A DNA stretch of 64,000 nt from Anaerolineae bacterium (lineage in GTDB: Bacteria; Chloroflexota; Anaerolineae; Anaerolineales; Anaerolineaceae). Below, piece after piece: positions 52,952 to 61,742 of the stretch (position 1 is its first letter; every line of letters begins with the position of its first letter). The position numbers were made by a program, and so were the translations under genes. A model generated the notes under the pieces. It ran no database searches and was not told the origin of the DNA. It saw only the letters and a list, made by a program, of their open reading frames with translations. Location: positions 124,001 through 188,000 of the forward strand of contig JABLWW010000005.1 in assembly GCA_013178295.1 (NCBI GenBank), written 5' to 3'.

Positions 52952-54394
52952 TCAGAGCTTTGTCAGATATTCGTGGATGCTTGATGCTGCGCGAATGCCG
53001 TCGGCTGTGGCTTCGACGACCAGACTTGGGCCTCGCACTGCGTCTCCTCCGGCATAAATACCACGTCGCGAAGTGGCGCCAGTTTTTGAGTCTATGGCGA
53101 TCAAGCCGTTCCTGGTGACATCCAGCCCTGTTTCGCCAATGCTGGGAAAAGGGTAATATCCTACCGCTGTGATTGCGGTGTCTATCTCGAGGATAAAATT
53201 AGAATCGGGTATAGGGACTGGACTGCGTCTGCCTTTAGCGTCTTTTTCCCCAAGCTCCATGCGGACACATTCCATAGCTGTCAGTTTGCCATTGCCGTCA
53301 GCGATGAAGCGGATGGGCTGCGTGAGAAACAGATAGCGGGTGCCTTCCTGGCGTGCAAATGTGCGGTCTTTGGATACACCGGGCATTTCATCTTCAGTGC
53401 GACGATAGATGCAAAATACTTCCTGTGCTCCCAGACGGATGGAAGTTCGTTCACAATCTGAGGCGGTATCCCCGCCGCCGATCACAGCCACACGTTTACC
53501 GATTTTGGGCCGGGTGGTCATCCCTGGGGGTAGCAGGTCAAGGTTGACGTTTGACCGTATCAGGAACTCGGTGCCCTTGAATACGCCTGGCAGATCTTCG
53601 CCTGGAATGTTCAATTGGGCGTCAACACCTGCGCCGACACTGATATACACCGCGTCAAAACCATCATTGAACAACGCATCTATTGTGATATCTTTGCCAA
53701 TGAAGGTGTTGGTAACGAAATGGATACCGGCATTTTGCAGTTCGTTCAGCTTTGCCATTAATACCTTGCTGGAAAGCTTAAAGCCGGGGATGCCGTACAT
53801 CAGCAATCCGCCCGGTATCGGGCGCTGATCATAAACGGTTACATCATGACCAAAGTTAATCAGGCGCTCTGCACAGGCAAGCCCTGAAGGACCCCCGCCG
53901 ACGATGGCGACTTTTCTGCCGCTTGGAGCGCCTTTGCGAATAGTAATTGAACCTTTGACGCTGCGCTCGTAATCCGTTACAAAAACTTCCAGAGGGCCAA
54001 TCAAAACTGGCTCATTGCGCAGGTTGTGGACACATGAGCCTTGACACAGTTTTTCCTGCGGGCAGACCCTTCCGCATATTTCGGGGATAGTGCTTGTCAA
54101 ACGAAAAGTTTGAGAGGCTTCAAGAAAGTTCCCTTTTTCGATCAGACACATAATGGTGGGAATGTCGTTGTGTACAGGGCATGCTGTTACGCAGGCGGCT
54201 GGTGTTGGGCAGTGAATGCAGCGCGCGGCTTCAAAGCGCGCTCTTTGCTCATCGAATGGCAATAAGATTTCATCGAAATCGTATATGCGCTCGTGTGCAG
54301 GGCGTACATCAACGCCATAATAGGGCAGGTTAACACGCTCGCGGTCTGATAAAGGACTGCAATCATCCGAAAAGCTATACATTGGGTTTGACAT
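52952..54394 (-). CDS. GltD-like NAD(P)-dependent oxidoreductase, stand-alone
   Basis: 480 residues from ATG 54394 with AGGA 9 nt upstream. The N-terminal [4Fe-4S] domain has CIHCPTPAACVTACPVHNDI and CGRVCPQEKLCQGSC. The FAD fold is AIVGGGPSGLACAERLINFG, the NAD(P) fold AVIGGGDTASDCERTSIRLG, and the C-terminal family block reads GIYAGGDAVRGPSLVVEA. GltD is the electron-input half of glutamate synthase, but no gltB is nearby. NfnB-like or other ferredoxin:NAD(P) roles are equally possible. It shares its core with the middle part of the fusion at 32037-35735. Confidence 0.88.
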   Translation of the reverse strand: MSNPMYSFSDDCSPLSDRERVNLPYYGVDVRPAHERIYDFDEILLPFDEQRARFEAARCIHCPTPAACVTACPVHNDIPTIMCLIEKGNFLEASQTFRLTSTIPEICGRVCPQEKLCQGSCVHNLRNEPVLIGPLEVFVTDYERSVKGSITIRKGAPSGRKVAIVGGGPSGLACAERLINFGHDVTVYDQRPIPGGLLMYGIPGFKLSSKVLMAKLNELQNAGIHFVTNTFIGKDITIDALFNDGFDAVYISVGAGVDAQLNIPGEDLPGVFKGTEFLIRSNVNLDLLPPGMTTRPKIGKRVAVIGGGDTASDCERTSIRLGAQEVFCIYRRTEDEMPGVSKDRTFARQEGTRYLFLTQPIRFIADGNGKLTAMECVRMELGEKDAKGRRSPVPIPDSNFILEIDTAITAVGYYPFPSIGETGLDVTRNGLIAIDSKTGATSRRGIYAGGDAVRGPSLVVEATADGIRAASSIHEYLTKL

Positions 54395-54509
54395 AACGCG
54401 GTTTCCTGATTTGATGACTTGTTTTGATATAATCAGCGTGTTTGCCGGGCTTTTGCCTGTGTGCCAGCGCAATTATAACCAATATTATCGGAAATGTGGT
54501 TGGATGTGA

Positions 54510-55235
54510 ATGAAACTGTACATTATTCGTCATGCTCAGTCGGAGAACAATGCTTTGTGGGACCGAACCGGTTCTTCTGAAGGACGCAGTGAGGACCCAT
54601 CATTGACAAAAATCGGTAAGCGTCAGGCTGCGCAACTTGCCAGGTTTTTGAGTAAAACGAGAGAAGTGCGGAATGGTGATAGGTATGACCTGCAGAACAG
54701 GCAGGGTTTTTTCTTGACGCATATTTACACCAGCCTGATGGTGCGTGCAGTGCAAACGGGAGATGTGATTGCGCAGGCTTTGGGTATGCCTTTGCTTGGC
54801 TGGGCTGATCTTCACGAGGAGGGGGGCATTTACCTCGATGATAAAGAGACAGGCGAGAAAGTCGGTTTGCCGGGAAAGAACCGGGCATTTTATGAGCGAA
54901 ATTATCCTCGGCTGGTTTTGCCGGAGGATTTAGGAGAAGATGGCTGGTGGGGCTGCCGCCCGTATGAGACAGAAGAGCACAGCCGTGAGCGCGCCAGACG
55001 GGTTTTTATGGAGCTTCTACGCCGGCATGGCGAAACGCAAGATCGAGTGGCTTGGATTACACACGGTGGCTTCTACAATCATTTTATGGCAGTGGTGTTA
55101 GGGATTGAGCCAAGGCATGATCGGTGGTTCTGTATCAATAATGGTGCAATTACCCGTCTGGATTTTGAGGGAGACGAGATAGCACTGATTTACCAAAACC
55201 GTCTGGACTATCTTTCGCCGGGTCTGGTTACGTGA
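54510..55235 (+). CDS. Histidine phosphatase (phosphoglycerate-mutase-like)
   Basis: 241 residues. The catalytic RHAQSEN follows the first strand (LYIIRHAQSENN). The second family His lies in WITHGGFYNHFM, and the acid residue near HEEGGIYLDD. The TKIGKRQAAQLARFL block is family-standard. It hydrolyses or transfers phosphate on small molecules. A cofactor-dependent mutase is less likely because of the RTGSSEGRSEDPSL stretch and an inserted segment. It diverges from the GltD-like gene. Confidence 0.85.
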   Translation: MKLYIIRHAQSENNALWDRTGSSEGRSEDPSLTKIGKRQAAQLARFLSKTREVRNGDRYDLQNRQGFFLTHIYTSLMVRAVQTGDVIAQALGMPLLGWADLHEEGGIYLDDKETGEKVGLPGKNRAFYERNYPRLVLPEDLGEDGWWGCRPYETEEHSRERARRVFMELLRRHGETQDRVAWITHGGFYNHFMAVVLGIEPRHDRWFCINNGAITRLDFEGDEIALIYQNRLDYLSPGLVT

Positions 55236-55240
55236 AGAGG

Positions 55241-55990
55241 TTAATCTTGCGCCAGTACTTCGCAATGTGGTAATGGAGAAGCCAGCGTAATTCGCTCCCA
55301 GTTGACCATTGTGTCGTCAAAGAGAAGGTCTGAGCGCATGTGGTTGGGGATAATCTGCTGCCAGGATGGTTTTTGCCCGCGTTCCGTGCTGGAAGCAGAA
55401 AGATATTTGCAAATGTTTTCAAACGCTAATCTTTCGCCTTCGGGCATATCGAGGGGTACCTCTGAAATATTTACCGGGGACGGCGTGTCTTTAACCGCGC
55501 TTCCTGTGATCCAGTCGGAAATCATTTTGAGCGCCTGATGGTCATAAATCACATAGTTATCCCAGTGGAAGTTAAAGACTTTCAGTGCCTCGGTGAAGGC
55601 TGGGGATAGGTTTCCTTCGGTTGTGAGTGAGAAAGCGGTATCTATAAGGTTGCTGTCGTTTTGCGGGGGTGGTGGGTAAATTGACTTGATGATCAGGCTG
55701 GGCTGGTCGGTGAGCGAGACAAAAACAGCCCATATCGAAATCAGACGAGGCTGCGTTGTGGACAGATCGTCAACGTGGATTAATAAAACGGTGCCCTGTT
55801 TGATAAATAGCACAGGAGTAGATACAACTGTGGGGGTAAGAGGTGGAGGTGTGTTATCGGAGGGGGTGATGAATCTGGAGAAAACAATGGGCAAAAGGCG
55901 ATCGGCTACCAGAAAGCCAACGAAAAGCCAGAAAATGAAAAGCGCAATAAGGAGGAAGAGACGTAACTTTTTCATTCGCAGTATGCACAT
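55241..55990 (-). CDS. Membrane-anchored extracytoplasmic protein, unknown
   Basis: 249 residues (an ATG at 55975 gives 244). One N-terminal membrane anchor (LRLFLLIALFIFWLFVGFLVA) is followed by a Pro/Thr linker and a mixed alpha/beta domain. The N-terminal part (VLLIHVDDLSTTQPRLIS, AVFVSLTDQPSLIIKSIYPP) recalls the first strands of LytR-CpsA-Psr proteins, but the family's Arg and Asp motifs are absent. Hence a degenerate LCP-like protein is possible, otherwise unrecognised. It is at the end of the ftsZ gene set, beyond a strong inverted repeat. Confidence 0.6.
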   Translation of the reverse strand: MCILRMKKLRLFLLIALFIFWLFVGFLVADRLLPIVFSRFITPSDNTPPPLTPTVVSTPVLFIKQGTVLLIHVDDLSTTQPRLISIWAVFVSLTDQPSLIIKSIYPPPPQNDSNLIDTAFSLTTEGNLSPAFTEALKVFNFHWDNYVIYDHQALKMISDWITGSAVKDTPSPVNISEVPLDMPEGERLAFENICKYLSASSTERGQKPSWQQIIPNHMRSDLLFDDTMVNWERITLASPLPHCEVLAQD

Positions 55991-56006
55991 TAGATTTCCG
56001 TCATAT

Positions 56007-56043
56007 CACCAGCCTTCTGGTTAATTGTACCAGAAGGCTGGTG
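56007..56043. repeat. 15-bp perfect inverted repeat
   Basis: CACCAGCCTTCTGGT - 7 nt - ACCAGAAGGCTGGTG. There is no T tract on either side, so it may act as a processing or Rho-dependent end signal between the two small-gene transcripts, or be a dispersed repeat unit. No second copy was noticed in the window. Confidence 0.7.
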
Positions 56044-56088
56044 AAAAGTGCGTCTGATGAAGCCTGCTGAGGAATTTTCCTGAGCGGC

Positions 56089-56307
56089 TTACTTAAGGAT
56101 CAAATTCAAGCAGGATAGGAAGAAACCGCAGAACAGCCCAAGACCAGAAACCATAAAAAAGGCTTTTACGGAGCTTTTGAACGTTACTTCTTCTTTGTAT
56201 ATTTTTGAGGCCTGGATGACAAGCGAGCGAACGACCTGAGAGTTACTGAGAACGGATATCCAGGTGTTCCAAAAAAACATTTCCATGCGTTTGTACAGTT
56301 TGATCAT
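56089..56307 (-). CDS. Small membrane protein, unknown
   Basis: 72 residues with one C-terminal membrane helix (FFMVSGLGLFCGFFLSCLNL) and a basic, amphipathic N-terminus (MIKLYKRMEMFFWNTWISVL). Not recognised. Same direction as ftsZ and 36 nt after the conserved-looking 72-residue gene. A good SD is not visible, which lowers confidence. Confidence 0.5.
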   Translation of the reverse strand: MIKLYKRMEMFFWNTWISVLSNSQVVRSLVIQASKIYKEEVTFKSSVKAFFMVSGLGLFCGFFLSCLNLILK

Positions 56308-56343
56308 CGTAGCATAACCCTATCACAACAGAGGAAGTGCATT

Positions 56344-56562
56344 TTAGCGGGAAGTGGATACCTTTTTGACTTTACCGCTCGGGTCGGTAACCACGCGGAC
56401 GGTGCGTTGCATTGACAGACCGTTGCTGGTTTGTGCTTTTGCCTGAAAGATCAGCAGATATGAGTCTGTTTCATATTTTCTGACCTTGGGACGCACGCCG
56501 TTAACCTCAGGGAAGCGCTGGTAAATATCTTTACAAATCGATTCGAGGAGTTTGCTATCCAT
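56344..56562 (-). CDS. Small conserved-type protein next to ftsZ, unknown
   Basis: 72 residues with a strand-rich pattern and charged surface: ESICKDIYQRFPEVNGVRPK, SYLLIFQAKAQTSNGLSM, VRVVTDPSGKVKKVSTSR. No signal peptide or membrane helix. It starts 29 nt after ftsZ. SD-like GGACAC is weak. No recognised family. A partner in division or a housekeeping factor is possible only by location. Confidence 0.65.
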   Translation of the reverse strand: MDSKLLESICKDIYQRFPEVNGVRPKVRKYETDSYLLIFQAKAQTSNGLSMQRTVRVVTDPSGKVKKVSTSR

Positions 56563-56591
56563 AAAGAAAAGTGTCCTGATGGAAGCGTGGC

Positions 56592-57755
56592 TTATCTGAC
56601 TCTACGCCGTAAAAATGCGGGCAAATCGAGATCGGTGGCAGGGTTGCCTGGTTGCGCAAAAGGCGAGGGCGGTTCTTGTTGTACGGCTGCCATGGCAGGC
56701 TGAAGAGCAAATAAGCTTTCGGGTTGTTCGGCAAACCGGTTAGAGACAGGGTAGGGATGGGCTGTATCTAAGGGTGTGGCAGCCAGCCCAGTGATAACCA
56801 TGATGACCTGAGCGCGATCCTGCATAAGCTCATTATAAATGACACCCGGAATAATCTCTGCCTGGTGATTGGTTCTTTCTTGTAGATAGTTGAGCGCTTC
56901 AGCGACTTCCACAAAAGCCAGGTCAGCCCCGCCGGAGAAGTTGGCGATGATTCCTGTTGCATTTTCAATCGGGATAGATTCCAGCAAGGGGTGGTGGATT
57001 GCCTGTTCAACAGCCTGGATGGCTTTTTTGGGCCCCTGCCCATATCCCATAGAGAGCAGTGAGCCGCCGCCGGAAAGCATCATCTCACGCACATGGGCAA
57101 AGTCCACATTGATGAGCCCTGGCTGCATGATGAGTTCAGCAATGCCCTGGATGCCCTGGCGGAGCATATCATCTGCCATGCGAAAAGCCAGCTCAAGCGG
57201 CAGATCCTTGGGAGCGATCTGAAGCAGACGATCGTTAGGTACGGTGATTAGGGTGTCTGTATATTGGTGTAACTTAGCCAGCCCCTCACGCGCATTTTTT
57301 TGCCGCCGACCGATTTCAAATGAAAAGGGTGTGGTGACAATGGCGATGGTTACAGCACCCAAAGCGCGCGCTACCCGCGCGGCGATGGGAATAGCACCTG
57401 TTCCAGTGCCGCCGCCCATACCAGCGGTCAGAAAAACCATATCCGCTCCAGCGAGCACGTTATTAAGCTCGCGAAAACTTTCTTCTGCAGCGGCTTCACC
57501 GATCTTTGGATCACCTCCGGCGCCCAGCCCGCGTGTAATCCGGGGGCCAAGTTGAATTTTGGTTGGCGCTAAGGAATTTTTCAACGCTTGGGCGTCGGTG
57601 TTGGCGGCAATGTAATCTACGCCGCTGATTCCCAGTTCAATCATGCGATTAATGGCATTTGAGCCGCCGCCGCCTAACCCAATTACTTTGAGGATCGGCA
57701 TACGGGCTTCGATAGGGGTGTGTTCAACGGGTTTTGCGCTTATGGTCATGGTCAT
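56592..57755 (-). CDS. ftsZ: Cell division protein FtsZ
   Basis: 387 residues. GTP-binding tubulin signature GMGGGTGTG at 112-120, IGLGGGGSNAINRM in the N-terminal loop, NTDAQAL (T3), and the T7 synergy loop with PGLINVDFAHVREMM. The C-terminal tail is short and variable, ending in DLDLPAFLRRRVR, which resembles the usual core-binding peptide. It forms the cytokinetic ring at midcell. No ftsA or mur genes adjoin it: its upstream neighbour is a 507-residue protein of unknown role, 3 nt away. Confidence 0.96.
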   Translation of the reverse strand: MTMTISAKPVEHTPIEARMPILKVIGLGGGGSNAINRMIELGISGVDYIAANTDAQALKNSLAPTKIQLGPRITRGLGAGGDPKIGEAAAEESFRELNNVLAGADMVFLTAGMGGGTGTGAIPIAARVARALGAVTIAIVTTPFSFEIGRRQKNAREGLAKLHQYTDTLITVPNDRLLQIAPKDLPLELAFRMADDMLRQGIQGIAELIMQPGLINVDFAHVREMMLSGGGSLLSMGYGQGPKKAIQAVEQAIHHPLLESIPIENATGIIANFSGGADLAFVEVAEALNYLQERTNHQAEIIPGVIYNELMQDRAQVIMVITGLAATPLDTAHPYPVSNRFAEQPESLFALQPAMAAVQQEPPSPFAQPGNPATDLDLPAFLRRRVR

Positions 57756-57758
57756 GTT

Positions 57759-59282
57759 TCACCTCTCTGCAAGTAGTGTTGCAATTGTCGTGCCATCTCC
57801 GCTGATTCTTTCAACCTGGCAGCCAGCTGCACGTAATGCTGCCAGTTCCTCATCAGGAAAAGTCTGTGTGTTGCCAACAACGGTAACGCGACTGGCAAAA
57901 TAGGCTTCTTTGAGCGAAAATCCAATGGTGGGCTGATATTTTTTGACGAACGGGCGAATGACTTCGAGATGCCAGTCGGCAATGCCCCACTCGTATGTGG
58001 GAAGCAGAAGATAATGATCAATGGGATGGAGTGTCTGCGAGGGTTCGGATTCCAATGTTTGAGAGGGGGAAGGAGATGGGGTGTCTGATGCAGTTTCTTC
58101 TTCAGCCGGTAAGCGGTCTGTACTCTCTTCTTGTGAAGATGGGTTCGGGCTGTCCTCTGAAGGCGGGTTGCTCCACTCTGATGGTGCTGAAGGTGGTTCT
58201 TCGAGGGAGGATGTAGAGACACTATTGTCAGACATTCCAGTTGTGGTTGTTGAATCTTTGTTATTCCACTCTTTGAATAGACTGACCACCTTCAATCGCT
58301 GTTCACCCTCTTGAAACCAACCCTGGTTGTAAAATGGGCTTGAAGGGTCGGCTGTCAGACACCAGTAGTTGCTTGCAATGACGGTGTCTGGAATTGGTTC
58401 AAGAAGCTCTTCGGGATTGAAGGGGTCAGGGACTTTTTCGCCAGCAAACAGTTGTGCGATGGCGAGATTGATAGCGGCGTGTTCCTCCTGGGAAAAGAAT
58501 TTGTTTTGAAGGACAAGAGGGTCAGCTGGCGCTCCAACTCCCAGCAGAATGATGGGGCAGGATTTGAGCAGGACAGCCTGGGTGATGGCAAGATACCAGT
58601 CAAAGATACGAAACCCGCGTTGGTCCTGCGCATTGGGTGGAGTGAAATATGGACGGGTTTCAGGCCAGCGCTGAGGACCACCAGCGCCCCAGTTCAGGCA
58701 AGCGTGTCTGGTCCAGGCGTAAGCTGAAATCACCAGATTCTGGAGCAGCTGATTCTGACCGCGTTTTTGGAGGGAGACTAAGGCTGAACGCAAGAATGCC
58801 GTATCCCAATAGCTGCCCCCAGGTTCCAGTGGAGGAAAGATTGGGTTCAAATTTAGCTGGATGGCGCAGTTTGCCAGCGGCAGGAAAATATCCAAAAAGC
58901 GCTCCACAAGACCCTGTTGTGCCCAGCCACAGGAAGGCCATGAGGTGCGTGAATTGGGACGGTCAAAGAATATTACCCCGCGCACGCCCCAGCGTGCGTA
59001 TGCCCTCAAGATGGGGGCAATACTTTCTGGATCGGGTGGTTCTGCCAAGGAAAGGTTGAAGTGGATAATTGGCTCGATTCCAGACTTTATAAGCGTTGTG
59101 ATAAACTGTTCGGGAATTGCCCGGTCGGCTTCGGATTGCAGTACTATCCATGAAGCGTTTAAGGATGCCAATTCGGGAAGCCAGGTCTGCAGATCGTTTT
59201 CTCTGTAGTGGACGGTATCGGGATAATAGTGAAAACCAATGCGTGATTTGTGATTGATAATCGAGGTCGCAAACTTGTTCAT
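57759..59282 (-). CDS. Unrecognised protein with (beta/alpha)-barrel-like part and acidic linker
   Basis: 507 residues from ATG 59282 with GGTGG upstream. Residues 1 to about 345 look like a glycosidase-type barrel (IGFHYYPDTVHYRENDLQTW; WGVRGVIFFDRPNSRTSW; FRIFDWYLAITQAVLLKSC). Residues about 360-430 are a Ser/Pro/Glu-rich linker. The C-terminal 75 residues form another domain (YEWGIADWHLEVIRPFVKKY; VTVVGNTQTFPDEELAALRA) with the ring of a LysM-like or cell-wall-binding repeat. No signal peptide is evident. It ends 3 nt before ftsZ and so is translated in step with it. Function unknown. Confidence 0.7.
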   Translation of the reverse strand: MNKFATSIINHKSRIGFHYYPDTVHYRENDLQTWLPELASLNASWIVLQSEADRAIPEQFITTLIKSGIEPIIHFNLSLAEPPDPESIAPILRAYARWGVRGVIFFDRPNSRTSWPSCGWAQQGLVERFLDIFLPLANCAIQLNLNPIFPPLEPGGSYWDTAFLRSALVSLQKRGQNQLLQNLVISAYAWTRHACLNWGAGGPQRWPETRPYFTPPNAQDQRGFRIFDWYLAITQAVLLKSCPIILLGVGAPADPLVLQNKFFSQEEHAAINLAIAQLFAGEKVPDPFNPEELLEPIPDTVIASNYWCLTADPSSPFYNQGWFQEGEQRLKVVSLFKEWNNKDSTTTTGMSDNSVSTSSLEEPPSAPSEWSNPPSEDSPNPSSQEESTDRLPAEEETASDTPSPSPSQTLESEPSQTLHPIDHYLLLPTYEWGIADWHLEVIRPFVKKYQPTIGFSLKEAYFASRVTVVGNTQTFPDEELAALRAAGCQVERISGDGTTIATLLAER

Positions 59283-59378
59283 GGTACCCACCGCGTGTAT
59301 AAAAATTTCTTGGATATGTGAGATTGACATATTGTGTAGCAAGATATATGCCAGCCTTAATCATCTGAGATTTTCATC

Positions 59379-59387
59379 TGCTATAAT
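59379..59387 (+). promoter_or_regulatory. Extended -10 promoter, leaderless start
   Basis: TGCTATAAT is a TGn-extended perfect -10 box (hexamer 59382-59387). The next bases are TCAATGATG, so transcription at about 59394 begins on the second ATG. No good -35 and no SD are present. The gene would be translated without a leader. Confidence 0.6.
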
Positions 59388-59393
59388 TCAATG

Positions 59394-60284
59394 ATGATTC
59401 TCGTTACGGGTGGAACAGGTTTTGTGGGGCGGGCACTTGCCCGTCAGCTTGTTGCAAATGGGGAATCGGTACGCATTTTGCTGCGTCCATCTCCACTTTC
59501 ACCAAATCTGCCGCGGGGTGTTTCAGTGGAGGTGGTTGTGTGTAGCCTTAGCGATGAAAGGGGGCTGCAGGCGGCGATGAAGGGGGTCAATGTGGTTTAT
59601 CACCTGGCTGGATCAGAGCGGCGGGGAACACGCGCTGACTTGCTGGGTGTGGATGTGAATGGGGCACGCACACTGGCGCGCGCAGCGATGCAAGCTGGGG
59701 TTGAGCGGGTCATATACCTCAGTCATTTGGGAGCAGACCGTTTCTCTGCTTATCCTGTGCTGAAAGCGAAAGCAATTGCAGAGAATTATCTGATGCACAG
59801 CGGGGTTGGGTATACAATTTTTAGATCTGCTATCATTTATGGGGAAAATGACCAGTTTTCAACAATGTTTGCAAGGCTGCTAAAGCTTTCTCCGGGTTTG
59901 TTTCTGCTTCCGGGAGGCGGCAATACACTTTTGCAACCTATCTGGGTGGAGGATCTGGTAACCTGTATGATCTATGCGCTGGATGACGCTGAAACTGTGG
60001 GTCAAATCATCAGCGTGGGGGGAACGGAGTATTTTAGCTTTCGTCAGATCATAGAAATTCTAATGGAAGTTACTGCCACACGGCGCAGGCTGGTATCGAT
60101 TCAGCCAGCCTATTTGCGTATGATCACGCTGCTGATTGAGCAGTTTATTCCCCGTTTTCCTGTATCTATCTTCTGGCTGGATTATCTGGCAGCTGATCGG
60201 ACGACAGCCCTGGATTCCGTTCCGCGCCTTTTTGGCTTGATGCCAGCACGTTTTCAGCATCACCTTGGGTATCTTCGATCTTGA
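59394..60284 (+). CDS. Atypical/extended SDR-family NAD(P)-binding protein
   Basis: 296 residues. N-terminal ILVTGGTGFVGRALARQLV nucleotide fold, YHLAGSERRGTRADLLGVDV, a conserved YLSHLGADRFSAYPVLKAKA where the usual YxxxK is weakly kept, then FRSAIIYGENDQFS. It resembles the NDUFA9/YfcH-like class of extended SDRs, involved in quinone or nucleotide-sugar chemistry; substrate not readable. ATG 59391 is one codon earlier. The leaderless promoter favours 59394. Confidence 0.8.
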   Translation: MILVTGGTGFVGRALARQLVANGESVRILLRPSPLSPNLPRGVSVEVVVCSLSDERGLQAAMKGVNVVYHLAGSERRGTRADLLGVDVNGARTLARAAMQAGVERVIYLSHLGADRFSAYPVLKAKAIAENYLMHSGVGYTIFRSAIIYGENDQFSTMFARLLKLSPGLFLLPGGGNTLLQPIWVEDLVTCMIYALDDAETVGQIISVGGTEYFSFRQIIEILMEVTATRRRLVSIQPAYLRMITLLIEQFIPRFPVSIFWLDYLAADRTTALDSVPRLFGLMPARFQHHLGYLRS

Positions 60285-60293
60285 GGAGAGTGC

Positions 60294-61742
60294 ATGAGTT
60301 ATCGGTTTTTTTGTGTGCATGGACATTTTTATCAACCCCCACGAGAGGATGCGCTTACTTCTGAGATACCTGTAGAGCCGGGTGCAACGCCGTATGAAAA
60401 CTGGAACGAGCGTATTAACGCCCATTGTTATCGCCCAAATGCTGCATTAAATAATTTTCGTCGGATTAGTTTTGACCTTGGTCCGACGCTTGCTGCCTGG
60501 CTGGAAGATTTTGATATTACTACGTACCGACGCATACTTGAACAGAATCAATATAACTATGAGCGCTATGGCGTTGGTAATGCGATGGCACAGGCTTATA
60601 ACCATACGATACTGCCCCTGTCAACTCGTCTGGATAAAATAACCCAAATAGCCTGGGGAAAAGCTGATTTTGAATTTCGCTTTGGGCATTCTCCAAAGGG
60701 TATGTGGCTGCCGGAAACGGCTGTGGATATAGAAACGCTCGAAATTCTGGCAGAGAATGGGATTGAGTTTACCATCCTGGCACCCTGGCAGGCAAATGCG
60801 CGCACCCTGGATGTATCACACCCTTATCGGGTACGGTTGAAGGATGGCAAAAGCATCTGTGTGTTCTTTTATCATCAAGAGTTAAGCACCCGTATCAGTT
60901 TTGACCCGGCATCCACCTCAAATGCAGATCAGTTTGTTTTGAAGGCGGTATTGCCTTCCTATAACGCGAGATGGCAGATGGCTGATAAGCCGCAATTGTT
61001 GTTGGTTGCCTCAGATGGTGAAGTGTATGGACACCACCAGCCGTTTCGCGACAAGTTTCTGGCGTATTTGATGGATGGGGGGGTAATGGGGCAGGCGATC
61101 GAGGTCACATACCCGGCGCTGTGGTTGAAAAATTACCCGGTTGAAGAATGGATGGAGATTGTTCCCAATACATCCTGGAGCTGTCATCATGGGGTCATGC
61201 GCTGGCAGGGCGCCTGTGGTTGTACGCCGCATAGCGAATGGAAGTCACCGTTGCGTAAGGGTTTGAATCTGGTTGCACAGTTAGTTGATGAGCAATACAT
61301 GAACTTTATGACGCCGTTTTTCTCGGACCCTTGGCAAATTCGTCATCAGTATATTCATGTTCTTTGTAAAAGGGCAACTTTGAGAGATTTGATAGAGGGT
61401 TTAGCTGCGCGCAAGCCGTCGCTGGAAGAGAAAAGAAAGATGCAAATATTGCTGGCAGCGCAGTATGAGCGGCAGCGTATGTTCACCTCGTGCGGGTGGT
61501 TCTTTGATGACTTTGACCGGATTGAGCCTCGTAACAACGTAGCGTATGCGGCGCAGGCAGTCTGGTTGACAGAGCTGGCTTGTGGGGTGGATGTCAGCCC
61601 ACGCGTCATGAACATTTTGAAAAAAGTGGTCAGCCCGCGCACTGGACTACGGGCAGATGTGGTGTTCAAGCGCGCTCTGAATCGGGCGCGCCGGTTTCAG
61701 GGTTCACCTGTCGGGCAGCTTTTCCTTGGCGATCTCGATTAA
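60294..61742 (+). CDS. Glycoside hydrolase family 57 protein
   Basis: 482 residues. N-terminal CVHGHFYQPPRED carries the first GH57 motif (HxHxP-type), FRFGHSPKGMWLPETAVDIE holds the nucleophile Glu (about residue 140), and the C-terminal part has LLVASDGEVYGHHQPFRDKF with the acid Asp/Glu. The class acts on alpha-1,4 glucans as amylase, branching enzyme or 4-alpha-glucanotransferase. No signal peptide, so it works in the cytoplasm. SD GAGGAG lies upstream. It follows the SDR gene after 9 nt and overlaps the facing GH13 gene by 39 bp. Confidence 0.9.
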   Translation: MSYRFFCVHGHFYQPPREDALTSEIPVEPGATPYENWNERINAHCYRPNAALNNFRRISFDLGPTLAAWLEDFDITTYRRILEQNQYNYERYGVGNAMAQAYNHTILPLSTRLDKITQIAWGKADFEFRFGHSPKGMWLPETAVDIETLEILAENGIEFTILAPWQANARTLDVSHPYRVRLKDGKSICVFFYHQELSTRISFDPASTSNADQFVLKAVLPSYNARWQMADKPQLLLVASDGEVYGHHQPFRDKFLAYLMDGGVMGQAIEVTYPALWLKNYPVEEWMEIVPNTSWSCHHGVMRWQGACGCTPHSEWKSPLRKGLNLVAQLVDEQYMNFMTPFFSDPWQIRHQYIHVLCKRATLRDLIEGLAARKPSLEEKRKMQILLAAQYERQRMFTSCGWFFDDFDRIEPRNNVAYAAQAVWLTELACGVDVSPRVMNILKKVVSPRTGLRADVVFKRALNRARRFQGSPVGQLFLGDLD

